From NCBI GenBank assembly GCA_030015575.1, contig CM057339.1, forward strand, positions 700,488,761 through 700,552,760: a DNA stretch of 64,000 bases, given 5' to 3'. Below the pieces are notes generated by a model. It did no database searches. It saw only the letters and a program-made list of their open reading frames with translations, and was not told the origin of the DNA. The position numbers were made by a program, and so were the translations under genes. Source of the DNA: Agapanthus africanus. Its lineage: Eukaryota; Streptophyta; Magnoliopsida; Asparagales; Amaryllidaceae. Every line of letters starts with the position of its first letter. Positions within the stretch are counted from its first letter, which is position 1. Shown here piece by piece: positions 22,860 through 33,300 of the stretch.

Positions 22860-24120
22860 ACTATATTGAGAAATCTAAGAATGGGATGGTTACTGACAAA
22901 GGAGAAAATCCGTGTATATGCTTTGTGTGTGCGTTTGTCGTTGAAAAGAATAAATTATCGATAATAAAAGTTAGATTTGAGGATACCCATGTATGAGTTG
23001 TATTCTATATATGTGTGTTTCAATTTATGATTTCGCTTAAGTGTAGGGTTGTTTTTACTTAAAGAAGTATCACCATCTACTATATATCAAAAAATGTAGC
23101 AAACAAGGACTAGAACTCATTTAACATTATCAACTAGTGAGATTTCAATGTCGAAAACTCCCTAAAGAGGAAAATTACTAAAAGGAAAAGACTCTTTGAA
23201 CAAAACGCATCCACTAGCAATAAAAGAGATTGTATCATGCTTTAGTACCAACACACAAGCACCTACATCTTGCTATGATCATAACAACATCATGATGATT
23301 TGTCAATTGCCTTGCTCATATTATGAAATTATGAACACCAAAACTCTAATCAAATCTCCATCTCAATAATTAAGCCGACAAAGGGAAAAATAATAACCAA
23401 AAAGGGAAGAGAGTCTTAATTTGCATGCCCAAAGTTTCATGATAGACAAAGACCAGGAGAAAAGGAGAGAGGGGAGAGAAAATATCACAAGCAATGAAAA
23501 AGTTGGGAAGGTGTTGAACATCATCTTTGTAACTTGTAATATGTGGCCATTTATCATCGATATCTAAGCTTTTCTTTATCAATGTAGAATCATTGAGTTT
23601 AGAAGAAGATTCAAAATTAATATACTTTAAGAAGTTTTACCACCGGCTATTCGTCTAACGTCCAGTCTTTGGTGTCACACAAAATTCTTGAATCAATATG
23701 ATCCTGAGACTCGATCAAGATTCTCTGGACTAAAAAATTCCAAGGAATTGCTATTTAAATTACGTTAATTTGGAACACGTTTGTATGATTGAAGCTAAGA
23801 AACAAATATATTTCCATATTATATCATGCATTGTTTTATCAAAAATAATTTTATCGCATACCTAGCTATGTGCTGAAGTAGGCTATATATCTCTATAAAG
23901 AGAGAAATTTATAACCAACATGCCACGAATATTGAGATTGTAAATATTTATATATATATATATATAAGTAGACATTTGAATCTAGACAAATAGAAAACAA
24001 AACTTTATTGCTCCCTTGTCTCTTATCAAAATCATTAGAAATGTTCATTTTTAGGGGGCTCAAAATTTCCTTCACAACCTTTAAAAGAAACCTAGAAAAA
24101 TTCTCACCCCCTACCGCAAC
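22860..24120. other. CACTA 2 internal sequence without recognisable gene
   Basis: AT-rich, intron-like sequence with a short TA tract near 23950. Short open frames here have no recognisable features. Confidence 0.5.
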
Positions 24121-24124
24121 CCCC

Positions 24125-24215
24125 TGCCCCAATCCTAACCCTAACCCTAACCCCAACCCCAACCCCAACCGCAACCCCCTGCCGAGTCCCAACCCCAACC
24201 GCAACCCCAACTATG
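24125..24215 (-). repeat. C-rich telomere-like minisatellite (G-rich in element sense)
   Basis: CCTAACCCTAACCCTAACC followed by CCAACCCC repeats. It is the inverse counterpart of the G-rich intron repeat at 9350-9620. It is intronic in the element and has G-quadruplex potential on the minus strand. Confidence 0.75.
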
Positions 24216-24954
24216 AAACATATTAGAAAAAGGGTAGAAGTTCAAGATGTTAATAACACGATAATAATCAAAGCAGTTGCGTACATATGCTAAAACCGAA
24301 TATGTGACACGATATTCTTGTAAAGATAGACATGTATTAAAAGAGGAGACGCCCAAGTAAAATCCATAACTAAATCCCTATTTTGCCCTTCCTTTTCTTC
24401 AAATCAGAAATGTGTTTTTTTTTGCAATTATATATAGATAAAATAAAGAAGGTCCTACAATTCTAAGCATTTCCAATTACAACGGCCCATCCTGAAAATC
24501 CAGAATCTTATGAGCATCTTATGCAATTAGCAAACATATTCAACCGAAAACACCCACAAAATTTCCACCAGACTACAAATCCTTTGCATACTCAAACCCC
24601 AACCAGATCAAATTAAGGGACTACTCAGACCCACAGTTTAAATCAATCAAAAATATCCAAAATCAGACACGGGGTCTTTAGATACCTACCAAATGCCATG
24701 TCTGATGACTCCAAAAACAAAACCCCAACATGCCCAACGGCTAAAAGTTCCACAAAACAGTCTCCGTTTCCAAGAAAATTTGAGAATGAAAAATAAAATT
24801 ATTAATTAAACTGGGCTTTACACACATTATTAGTCCAGTTTCCAACACCTTCTCAAACTAGACAAATTTTACTCTTATGATTATCATCAACATTTCAATT
24901 AACGAGCTTAATGCTAATTAGAATGGAAATTAACTTAGACCCTGAAATCCAAAA

Positions 24955-25215
24955 CCCCAACCCCAACAGCAATCCCCTGCCGAACCCTAACCCCAACCGC
25001 AGCCCCAGCCCCAGCCCCAACCCTAACGCTAACCGCAGCCCGAGCCCCAACCCCAACCCCAACCACAGCCCTAGCCGAAGCCCGAGCCCGAGCCCCAACC
25101 CCAACCACAGCCCTAGCCGCAGCCCGAGCCCGAGCCCCAACCCCAACCACAGCCCTAGCCGCAGCCTGAGCCCCAGCCCCAACCCGAGCCCCAGCCCCAG
25201 CCCCAGCCCCAATCA
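24955..25215 (-). repeat. C-rich minisatellite, larger block
   Basis: Degenerate repeats of CCCCAACCACAGCCCTAGCC and CCGAGCCCGAG. All six frames look like proline/serine or glycine/leucine repeats, so the open frames are artefacts. Confidence 0.75.
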
Positions 25216-25239
25216 AAAATTTGAGTAATTGAAGAATTC

Positions 25240-25460
25240 CTTACCTGTGCAGAGGAGACGACGAGATCTCCGATGAGCCGGCGCTGGCGACGACGAAAGC
25301 AGGTGGTGGCTACGACGAAAGCAGGCGGTGGCTACGACGAATCGGCGGCGCTGGCGATGACGAGAACGACGATCGATCGGCGGGAACGAGGGTTTGGGAA
25401 TTTTTTGTTCGCGCGAGAATTGGGAATAATGAGCATAGGGATCGATCTGAGCTTTTAACT
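25240..25460 (-). other. Putative first exon of CACTA 2 gene
   Basis: This is the inverse counterpart of 9070-9312. On the minus strand it is pyrimidine- and CG-rich and ends near 25245 with a CAGGTAAG donor. Confidence 0.45.
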
Positions 25461-25479
25461 TAAATCCCTATTTAGATGC

Positions 25480-25677
25480 CCCTACGGATAAGTCCGTAGG
25501 TTCTTGGTTTGCGGCTCCGTAGAGGCAAACAACAATTTAAGATTTAATAATTTTTATATAAATATGTAAGGACCGTAGGGGCAACCGTCTAGCCCTACGG
25601 ACTAATCCGTAGGGCCAAAATAAATCTGCCCCTACGGATTTCAATATCCGTAGGGGCAACCCCCTATTGTAGTAGTG
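25480..25677. repeat. CACTA 2 right subterminal repeats
   Basis: Copies of CCTACGGA and TCCGTAGG occur, inverse to 8848-9035, ending at the terminal TTGTAGTAGTG. Confidence 0.8.
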
Positions 25678-25854
25678 AATATATCAAATCGAAGGCATTT
25701 TCGAGACACTTTCAATACCATCAGAATTTAGCTGTTTCATATTCAGGAGTTTGTCAAAATACAGCCCGGAAAATACTGGTTCACATTTTCTTAAACGTAT
25801 CGCTGCCATTAGATACCTTGGGCTCTTTTGCGCAGAAATTTTTTGGCGGGAACA

Positions 25855-25868
25855 AATGCCCCCACTAC
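25855..25868 (-). other. G1 polypurine tract
   Basis: The minus strand reads AGTGGGGGCATT directly before the LTR start TGTTCCCGCC. G2 has a close equivalent (GGGGGGGGCACTT before TGTTGGGG). Its position marks the 3' side of the internal region and confirms minus orientation. Confidence 0.75.
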
Positions 25869-25903
25869 TTTGCCCACGTAAATATATACGTGGGTGAAGT
25901 AGT
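25864..25903. repeat. Hairpin beside the G1 polypurine tract
   Basis: ACTACTTTGCCCACGTA and TACGTGGGTGAAGTAGT form a 17-bp inverted repeat (15 matches) around a 6-nt AAATAT-type loop. It overlaps the edge of the polypurine tract. Confidence 0.7.
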
Positions 25904-26209
25904 GCAGAGTAATTAATATCGTATGACCAGTTTTGGGTTGGTATATAATTTTCAGAATCTTGATCTAAGAAGATAACGAGCGGACACAAGCGTCGTCACT
26001 TATCATTGACTCAAATCTTGACTCTTAAAAGATATAGTTCCAAACGCTCAGCTCCATGAGCCGCACCCTTCTATTTCTTTATGTTTTACTCTGGCGTGAA
26101 GTAGTTTATACGCTTATGAGTAACTTCCCCATTTCAGTGGCATATAGCTTTGGCAAGTGTGGCCTATAATTGGTGGATAACAGTTCATCTTGAACTTTTT
26201 ATAAGGTAA

Positions 26210-26415
26210 AGATGGCTTAGGAAACAGGGTTAGGATCTGTTGCCTAAGACTTTCCAACTTTATGAGCCGTGAGGGTCTCACAAAGGCTTTTCTCCCTACG
26301 AGTCATGAGGATCTCGTAGGTGTCTTTTCTCCTTATGAGTCATGAGGACTCCTAAGTGCGTTTTCTCTTGAGAATCGTAAGGATCCCACAAGAGAATTTT
26401 CCTTACGCGTAGGGA
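26210..26415 (-). repeat. Hairpin module M1 (G1)
   Basis: Successive short inverted repeats share a loop like TCATGAGGAT (plus strand). Stems include CTTAGGAAACAG/CTGTTGCCTAAG, CTTTATGAG/CTCACAAAG, CCTACGAG/CTCGTAGG and CTTATGAG/CTCCTAAG. The last ones decay. The same module recurs at 26541-26763, 29600-29825 and 29948-30172, and once in G2 at 50875-51105. Confidence 0.75.
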
Positions 26416-26540
26416 CACTAATTTCCCCACAAGTTGAGACAAATCGAGAGATTCTTGCAAAGACACTGATCTCCTTGCGGGTCGAATCGAATCGAGAGGT
26501 TCTCGCCAAGGACGTTGATTTCCCAAAATCGAGATAAGAA

Positions 26541-26763
26541 GCGATGGCTTAGGAAACAGGTTCAGATATGCCGCCTAAGACTTTTCAACTTTATGAGCCG
26601 TGAGGGTCTCATAAAGATTTTTTCTCCCTACGAGTCGAGAGGATCTCATAGGTGTATTTTCTTCTTAGGAATCGTGGGGATCCCTAAATGTGTTTTCTCT
26701 TGAGAGTCGTAAGAATCTCACAAGAGAATTTTCTTCCTTACAAGTCGAGAGGACTCGTAAGTG
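26541..26763 (-). repeat. Hairpin module M2 (G1)
   Basis: Stems in order: CTTAGG/CCTAAG, CTTTATGAG/CTCATAAAG (perfect), CCTACGAG/CTCATAGG (one G-U pair in the element-sense RNA), TTAGG/CCTAA, CTCTTGAGAG/CTCACAAGAG (one mismatch), CTTACAAG/CTCGTAAG (one G-U pair in sense). The loops are near-identical. Confidence 0.75.
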
Positions 26764-26879
26764 ATTGATGAGTTGACCTACTCCCGAGTCAAAGCATTGC
26801 TTCAACAGGGAGGTCGAGGGTTGACTTTGGGTTGTCTGTGCACCGCCGAGTCATAGAACTGGGAACTTTGCCGCGGCTC

Positions 26880-28185
26880 CGCTTTGCTGACATTGTATAT
26901 TCCTGCAGAGACACTGATTTCTCTGCGGGTCGGCGCGAATCGAGATGTTCTCGTCAAGGATGCTGATTTCCCTGAATCGAGGTATTTGCCAAGGCACTGA
27001 TTTCCTCGGAGTTGAGACTAATCGAGGTATTCCTGCAAAGACACTGATTTCCTTGCGGGTCGACGCGAATCGAGATGCCCTCGCCAAGGACGCTGATTTT
27101 ACTGAATCGAGGTTTTGCCAAGGATACTGATTTCCCTGGAGTTGAAACGAATCGAGGTATTCCTCCAAAGACACTGATTTCTTTGTGGGTCGACGCGAAT
27201 CGAGGTGCTCTCGTCAAGGACGCTGATTTCCCTGAATCGAGGTTTTTGCTAAGGACGCTGATTTCCTCAGAGTTGAAACGAATCGAGGTATTCCTGCAAA
27301 GACGCTGATTTCTCTGCGGGTCGATGTGAATCGAGATGCTCTCGTCAAGGACGCTGATTTCCCTGAATCGAGGTTTTTGCCAATGACACTGATTTTCCTG
27401 GGGTTGAGACGAATCGAGGTATTCTTGCAAAGACGCTGATTTCTCTGCGGGTCGACGCGAATCGAGATGCTCTTGTCAAGGACGCTGATTTCCCTGAATC
27501 AAGGAGGTTGCCAAGGACACTGATTTCCTCGGAGTTGAAACGAATCGAGGTATTCCTGCAAAGACGCTGATTTCTCTGCGGGTCGACGCGAATCGAGATG
27601 CTTTCGTCAAGGACGCTGATTTCCCTGAATCAGGTTTTTGCCAAGGACGCTGATTTCCTCAAAGTTGAGACGAATCGATGTATTCCTGCAAAGACACTGA
27701 TTTCTCTGCGGGCCAACGCGAATCGAGGTGCTCTCGTCAAGGATACTGATTTTCCTGAATCGAGGTTTTGCCAAGGACACTGATTTCCCTGGGGTTGAGA
27801 CGAATCGAGGTATTCCTGCAAAGATGCTGATTTCTCTGCGGGTCGACGCGAATCGAGGTGCTCTCATCAAGGACGCTGATTTCCCTGAATCGAGGAGGTT
27901 GCCAAGGACACTGATTTACTTAGGGTTGAGACGAATAGATGTATTCCTGCAAAGATGCTGATTTCTCTGCGGGTCGACGCGAATCGAGATGCTCTCGTTA
28001 AGGACGCTGATTTCCCTGAATCGACGAGGTTGCCAAGGACACTGATTTCCTTGGGGTTGAGACGAGTCGAGGTATTCCTGCAAAGACGCTGACTTCTCTG
28101 CGGGTCGACACGAATCGAGATGCTCTCGTAAAGGACGCTGATTTCCCTGAATCGAGGAGGTTTCCAAGGACACTGATTTCCTTGG
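26880..28185. repeat. 130-bp tandem array in G1, about 10 units
   Basis: The marker CTGCGGGTCGACGCGAATCG recurs near 26930, 27055, 27184, 27314, 27445, 27576, 27708, 27837, 27967 and 28098, a period of about 130 bp. Each unit holds three diverged sub-blocks ending in variants of CACTGATTTCC or CGCTGATTTCC. Open frames on both strands are repeat artefacts. Confidence 0.85.
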
Positions 28186-28189
28186 GGTT

Positions 28190-28375
28190 GGTTGACTTGT
28201 TTCCGAGACAGAGTCATTGGATAACGTATTTCCGAGACGGGGTCATTTGATGACGTGTTTCCGCGACGGGGTCATTTGCTGACGTGTATTCGAGACGGGG
28301 TCATTTGATGACGTATTTCCGCGGCAGGGTCATTTGATGACGTGTTTCCGTGACGGGGTCATTGGATGACTCTAG
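28190..28375. repeat. 37-bp tandem array in G1
   Basis: About five units contain GACGGGGTCATTTGATGACG and TTTCCG. No coding sense. Confidence 0.7.
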
Positions 28376-29045
28376 CTTTTCTGTGAACCGTAGAGTCTTG
28401 GAACTGGGGCTTTTCCATGGCTCCAAGGTTGATTGTCGTGTCTGAAACCTGCTGGAATGAGGAGGAACGATGTTGGTGATCTCTAGGCTGTCTGTGAACC
28501 GTCGAGATTTGGAACAGGGACTTTTCCATGGCTCCAAGGTTGATTATCGCGTCTGAATCCTGCTGGAATGAGGAGGAACGCTGTTGGTGATCTCTGGGTT
28601 GTCTGTGAACCGTCGAGATTTGGCTTTAGGGGACTTTGTCATGGTTTCGTTGTTTTGACTCTGGGGTCGTTTGTTGACGCCGCATCTGCATCCTGCTGGA
28701 GTAAGGAGAAATGCCGTTGGTGATCTTTAGGCTGTCTGTGAACCGTCGAGATTTGGAACTAGGGGACTTTGCCACGGTTCCGGGGTAGTCTCTAGGCTGT
28801 CTGTGAACCGTCGAGATTTGGAACTAGGGGAGTTTGCCGTGGCTCCGCTTGTTGATGTTGTGTCTGCATCTGATTGGAAGGAGGAAGAATGCCGGTGTTG
28901 ATCTCTAAGTTTTCGATGTTGACGTCGAGACCCTGAAGTTAGGGATCTTCCTTCGCTTCGTTTGTCGACATTGTGCCTGCAATATTGCGACGAATGTCGA
29001 GATTGTCTTTAGGTTGTCTATAAACCGTCGAGATTTGGCTTCGCT
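28376..29045. repeat. Degenerate repeats in G1 around GTCTGTGAACCGTCGAGATT
   Basis: The block GTCTGTGAACCGTCGAGATT plus TGG occurs about five times at intervals of 60-160 bp, interspersed with copies of a CTGCTGGAATGAGGAGGAA block. It is non-coding. Confidence 0.65.
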
Positions 29046-29174
29046 TCGACGAAGCCTGGTGAGACGATATGGTCCCTTCTTGTTTATGCCTATGGATTGT
29101 ATACAGGAGTCAATGTGACCACACCTGCAGGGCAAAAAGATTTATTCTTTCATTTTTTTTTATTCTTTCCACGA

Positions 29175-29405
29175 TGCTCTATCATTTCAGCTTTTTATAT
29201 CGCGAAAATCATGATTGCCCAATCATTTCGGCTATTTTCCGCGGTGCCCAATCATTTCGGCTATTTTTTCTTTTTACTCGCTGTTTTTTTATTACGAGTT
29301 GCCCAATCATTTCGGGTATTTTGTATGCATATATTTTTACTTGCTGATTTTGTTGTAAGTTGCCCCATCATTTCGGCTATTTCATATGCATTTTTGGCTC
29401 GCTGA
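29175..29405. repeat. CCAATCATTTCGGCTATTT repeats (G1)
   Basis: About five units of CCAATCATTTCGGCTATTT occur. The inverse motif (AGCCGAAATGATAGGGCAA) recurs at 50030-50130 in G2, so the motif is shared by both elements. Confidence 0.75.
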
Positions 29406-29599
29406 TTTTTATGGCGAGTGTGGAACTTGGAATCTGGTGCCAATCTTAGCATTTGCATCGCTACGACTGGAATATTGCCTGGAGTGAATCATCATTTGCC
29501 ATGAAAGGGCTTGGAATTTGATACTGATTTAGGCATCAGCATCGCTACAACTGGGATATTGCCATGAGAGAATCATCATTTGCCTCTGTCGATGTCGAA

Positions 29600-29825
29600 C
29601 AAAGGTGGCTTAGCAAACAGGGTTAGGATCCCGTCGACTAAGGCTTTTGACTTTATGAGCCATAAGGGTCTCATAAAGGTGTTTTTCCCTACGAGTCGTG
29701 AGGATCTCGTAGGTGCGTTTTCTCCTTAGGAATCGTGAGGATTTCTAAGTGTGTGTTCTCTTATAAGTCGTAAGGATCTTACAAGAGTGTTTTCTCCTTA
29801 TAAGTCGAGAGGAATTACAAGTGTT
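29600..29825 (-). repeat. Hairpin module M3 (G1)
   Basis: Stems in order: CTTAG/CTAAG, CTTTATGAG/CTCATAAAG (perfect), CCTACGAG/CTCGTAGG (perfect), CTTAGGAA/TTTCTAAG (one mismatch), CTCTTATAAG/CTTACAAGAG (G-U in sense), CTTATAAG/ATTACAAG. Loops read TCGTGAGGAT or TCGTAAGGAT on the plus strand. Confidence 0.75.
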
Positions 29826-29947
29826 GTTCGCCGTGTGAGTATATCCCTAGTAGCTGGTGGGACTCTGTTAGGGAAATGTTCATTTATGCCCGCGGATTGT
29901 ATACAAGGGTCAATATTGAACCGCTTGTAGGGAAAAATTGGAGATTG

Positions 29948-30172
29948 TGATGGCTTAAGAACAGGTTCAGATCCCTGTAACTTAAGGCTTTTGAACCCTA
30001 TGAGCCGTGAGGATCTCAAAGGGGAATTCTCCTTACGAGTCGTAAGGATCTCATAAGTGTAATTTCTCCTCAGGAATCGTGGGGATCCCTAAGTGTGATG
30101 CTTCTTTGTGAGTCGTAAGGATCTCACGCAGGTGGTTTCTCCTTACAGGGTCGAGAGGACCTTGCAAGTGTC
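29948..30172 (-). repeat. Hairpin module M4 (G1)
   Basis: The first stem is CTTAAG/CTTAAG where other modules have CTTAGG/CCTAAG, with an inner ACAG/CTGT. Then follow CCCTATGAG/CTCAAAGGG, CTTACGAG/CTCATAAG (G-U in sense), a CAGGAATC/ATCCCTAAG type, and TGTGAG/CTCACG. It lies closest to gag. Confidence 0.75.
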
Positions 30173-30189
30173 TTTTTGACGAGATTGCG

Positions 30190-30254
30190 CCCTTTCGGGT
30201 TTTCACAAAACTTGCCTGTAGTCCCGCTGTTTTTACTCACGGAGCCCTTTCGGG
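30190..30254 (-). repeat. Twin CCCGAAAGGG hairpins downstream of G1 gag
   Basis: The minus strand reads CCCGAAAGGG at 30199-30190 and 30254-30245. Each is a three-pair stem closed by a GAAA loop, and the two starts are 55 nt apart. G2 carries the same pair at the same spacing (50782 and 50837). Confidence 0.65.
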
Positions 30255-30392
30255 TTTTCATCCGTGCCCATCTTGCTTATGGACGTACCGTTTTTTTAAC
30301 CACGTCAGCCTGGGGATGCCGCGGGTTTGTAGTAGTTTAACGATGTTTCGGTCATAGGTCCGAGATTTTTTGGGCAACGTACGATTACGCAG

Positions 30393-33300
30393 CTAGATTT
30401 TCTCGCAAATCTTCGCATCTTTTGTGTCGGAGGTGGATTCCTTGAAGAGAGGGCTGAGGGCGATTTCTTCGTCAGAGTCGCTTCCAAAGGTGACAACTTG
30501 CGATCCCTTGATGTCGACTATATGACAGTTGCCGACGGCTCTTTTGCGCTCATCTGTCGTGCTTTTCTGTTCCCGACGAGCCTTGCGCTTCACTCGTTGA
30601 ACGTGTTGTCGGTGGGCAACATATCCCTGCCACCAGATTTTAAAGGCTATGCACTCCTCGGTAGGGTGTGTAATCCTCTGATGGTATAAGCAGAAGTTAG
30701 GATGTATGTCCGCTTCATCAAGATGTATACCACCAGGAGAATTTCCTCTGAAAGAGTGCAACTTCATTCCTATTGACAGGGCCCTAGCGAATCGTTTCTT
30801 TACTTTAAGCTTTATTTTGATGGCGATAGGGATGCTTCGATCCGGTTGGGGTGCATCGACCTTTTCATCCAGTCGTCGGTGTTTGGCTTTTTCGAATATA
30901 GCCAGTTCGCGCTCTCGATTGGCTTTTATTTTCTGACGGGTTTCGTTCAGTAGCAAGTCGATCATCTCGACAGACGGTTCCAAGGGTTTTGGCTTCGATC
31001 CTGCCCCCAGCTCTTTTATGCTATTTTCTATCGCCGAGTGAGCTTCTTCGTTAATTAACGTCGAATGAAAGATCATGTGGCAACTTGCCACATAGTCCTC
31101 AGATTCTTCTGACGGGTCATCCCCATCGTTATTGTCGTTATCTCCGCTCTCAAGGATATTGTTGAGAAATTCTTGGAGTGTGACCGGGGTCCGTGCCTTC
31201 TGCTTATATTCCTCCAGCGCGTCAATATATTTTTGCAGATCCATGTGCTTGATATCAAACCGCGCGGGATTTTTTGTCTTCTTCTTTTTCTTCGAAGACT
31301 TTGACGGCTGGGCCTGAATGTTTTGTCCACCATCACTATTAACTCCCAATGTTGGGTGTGGTTTCAGCATCCCCTCGATGATCTCCGGCTCTGGCGGGCT
31401 TTTCCACCTGCTCGCCGGACATGTTTGAAGATCTTTCAGCATTATTTTAGTTTTTGCCGAAACAACGACTTCCCGTGGAGCTTCCTCTATAAAAGAGCAT
31501 GATGCCCCCGGCATGTCCACCCTTTTAGGGGTGTGCTGTTGTGGCGGATTTATCTTCCATTTTTCGGACAGCGCGAACTTGCCCTGTTGATACTGGTCTT
31601 CGACCCAATTTTTGAAGACGTAGCAATCTTCGAGTGGATGGCCCAATACTCGATGGTAGGGGCAATAATTGGGATCGTTGACGTCGTTCGGTTGCGGTGG
31701 GTGTCTCGACTCCGGTAGAGTAATGAGCCCATTGCGCACAGCCAGTTCAAACAGTTTCCTTGTTTTATCCCGGGAAAATGAGTAAGGACGTCTCAACTTC
31801 TCATCGAGGGACTGCCGCTTGTTGCTTTGGCGAACAACCGGTCTCGGGCCACTCGGTTGTTGTTGAGCGTTGGCGACGAAGGTTGCTTTTCCCTTTGCCC
31901 TTTTCATTCCAAGGCTCCGTCTTTGAAGAGGAAGGCCTATGGCCCATCTGGTCCATTTGGGTTAGCTTGTCAATCAAGTCCTGGAAGGTGGTCAGCATGA
32001 AGAACATCATGAATTGGGATATGGTCACCTGCGGATCGAGGGTTCCCACAAACATGCCTGCAGGAGCCTCTTCTATGCGTTGTTCGCATTTCGACCATAG
32101 GTTCTGCCACCGTATCGCGTACTGAACCCTTGTTTCTTCAGGCTTCACCCTGCCATTGATCAATGTCGTGATTGGGGTGCGTTCACTAGCACTCGCGAAA
32201 CGCTGGGTGAATACAAACTCCATCTCTACGAATGTCTTGACAGAGTCATTTAGGAGTTCGGAATACCACTCGAATGCTGTCTCCGACAAGCTGCCAACGA
32301 ATTGGCGAAGCAGTAGCTTATCGTCACCTCCGGTGTTGCCGCATAAGGCTCTGAATTGAGCGACGTGCTGATGCGGATTTCCCGTCCCCTTATATACGTG
32401 GAATTTGGGGATCGTGTATCCCGGTGGGTACTTTATTTGGTCATACCAACCCGAATAGGGTCGTCTTGTTTTAACAATTTGCCCAGCCGCTTCATTCGCC
32501 TGGTGAACTCGTATCTGCTGAGCGATGTAATCATCCAGGGCAGCTTTAGAGATTGTCTCCTCCTTGGCTGTTGACAGAGCCGGCAGAGGATTTGATGTCT
32601 CTCCTCTATCATCTTCAATTATTACTAGAGGATCTTCGGCTGGGGGATCCGGCTGGATCATCATGCCCACAATATCTTGGAATAGAATGGACATTCGTAT
32701 TATATTGGCCGCTTGTTCCGCGGCCTCTTTGTCCTTCTTCTCAAGCATTCTCCGAAGGAATTCAGCATCAGTTTCCTGCTCACGGCGCTGCTCCGAGGAT
32801 GTCTCTGGGCTTGCTTTCGGCCCTGTAAGTGCGGCCATAGCTGTTAGCATTTCTTAGAGATTTTGCTGTTGTTGCTCCTGAGTCCTAGTCACTGATCGCG
32901 TAAGCGGTCGATGACCTGTGGAGATACGGCTATCCTCTTTTCCGGATGCTATATAGATGGTGTGCACCACCATGCCCCCAGAATTGGGGCGTCTAGGCTC
33001 AGTGCCCCTGACATTTGTCGCAAACATGGGAATTTTCTCCGGCCTTCTCCTCTTATGGGCGGTCGAAGTTGAGGGGGCCGTTACAGTGGGCACCCAAATA
33101 GCTATCGCCTTCTGTGGCTTGACAGGGTGGTTCTCTTCTTGTCGAACCTTCATCTTTTCCTGTCGGCGGGGGTAGTCTTGATCTACCACGGTGTCTTGAA
33201 CCTGTCGCCAAACATTATAAATTTCAGAGGACAGCCGCTGAGGGGGCTGTTCCAGCTTCGCCTTTGTGATCTTTTCAACGGGCGGAGGAGTCTTTTTTAG

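Larger units (their letters stand above)
18531..25677 (-). mobile_element. CACTA element 2 (non-autonomous, 7147 bp)
   Basis: The ends are CACTACTACAAATAAGGG and, inverted, CACTACTACAATAGGGGG. The 3-bp duplication AAT lies at 18528-18530 and 25678-25680, and the empty site CCCATAATATATC is at 37631-37643 in the sister LTR. Its left end matches the right end of CACTA 1 and vice versa, so it lies inverted relative to CACTA 1, 1.5 kb away. Contents in element sense (minus): first exon, C-rich (G-rich in sense) repeats, a transposase-associated N-terminal exon, a B3 palindrome, and the C-terminal exon. No catalytic transposase domain is seen. Confidence 0.93.
6849..25854 (-). mobile_element. G1 3' LTR, interrupted by two CACTA elements
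   Basis: Sequence at 6849-8847, 17009-18530 and 25678-25854 aligns in order with the intact LTR at 34218-37812. Interruptions at 8848-17008 and 18531-25677 are CACTA elements. Without them the LTR is about 3.7 kb against 3.6 kb for its sister. Part of the extra length is one more unit in the 46-bp repeat array. Confidence 0.92.

Noticed and set aside
24895..25228. Proline/serine and glycine/leucine open frames of about 105 codons on both strands
   Set aside because: Artefacts of the C-rich minisatellite in CACTA 2.
26851..28217. Arginine/serine-rich open frames on both strands
   Set aside because: They follow the 130-bp tandem unit and carry no domain.
29958..29981. tRNA T-arm-like ACAGGTTCAGATCCCTGT
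   Set aside because: It resembles a B box by chance. There is no acceptor, D or anticodon arm around it, and it is part of the hairpin module series.
30393..31907. 504-codon frame as an independent gene
   Set aside because: It is the downstream part of G1 gag after a one-base frameshift. The text at the joint (NEKGKGK then ATFVA) continues the upstream frame.
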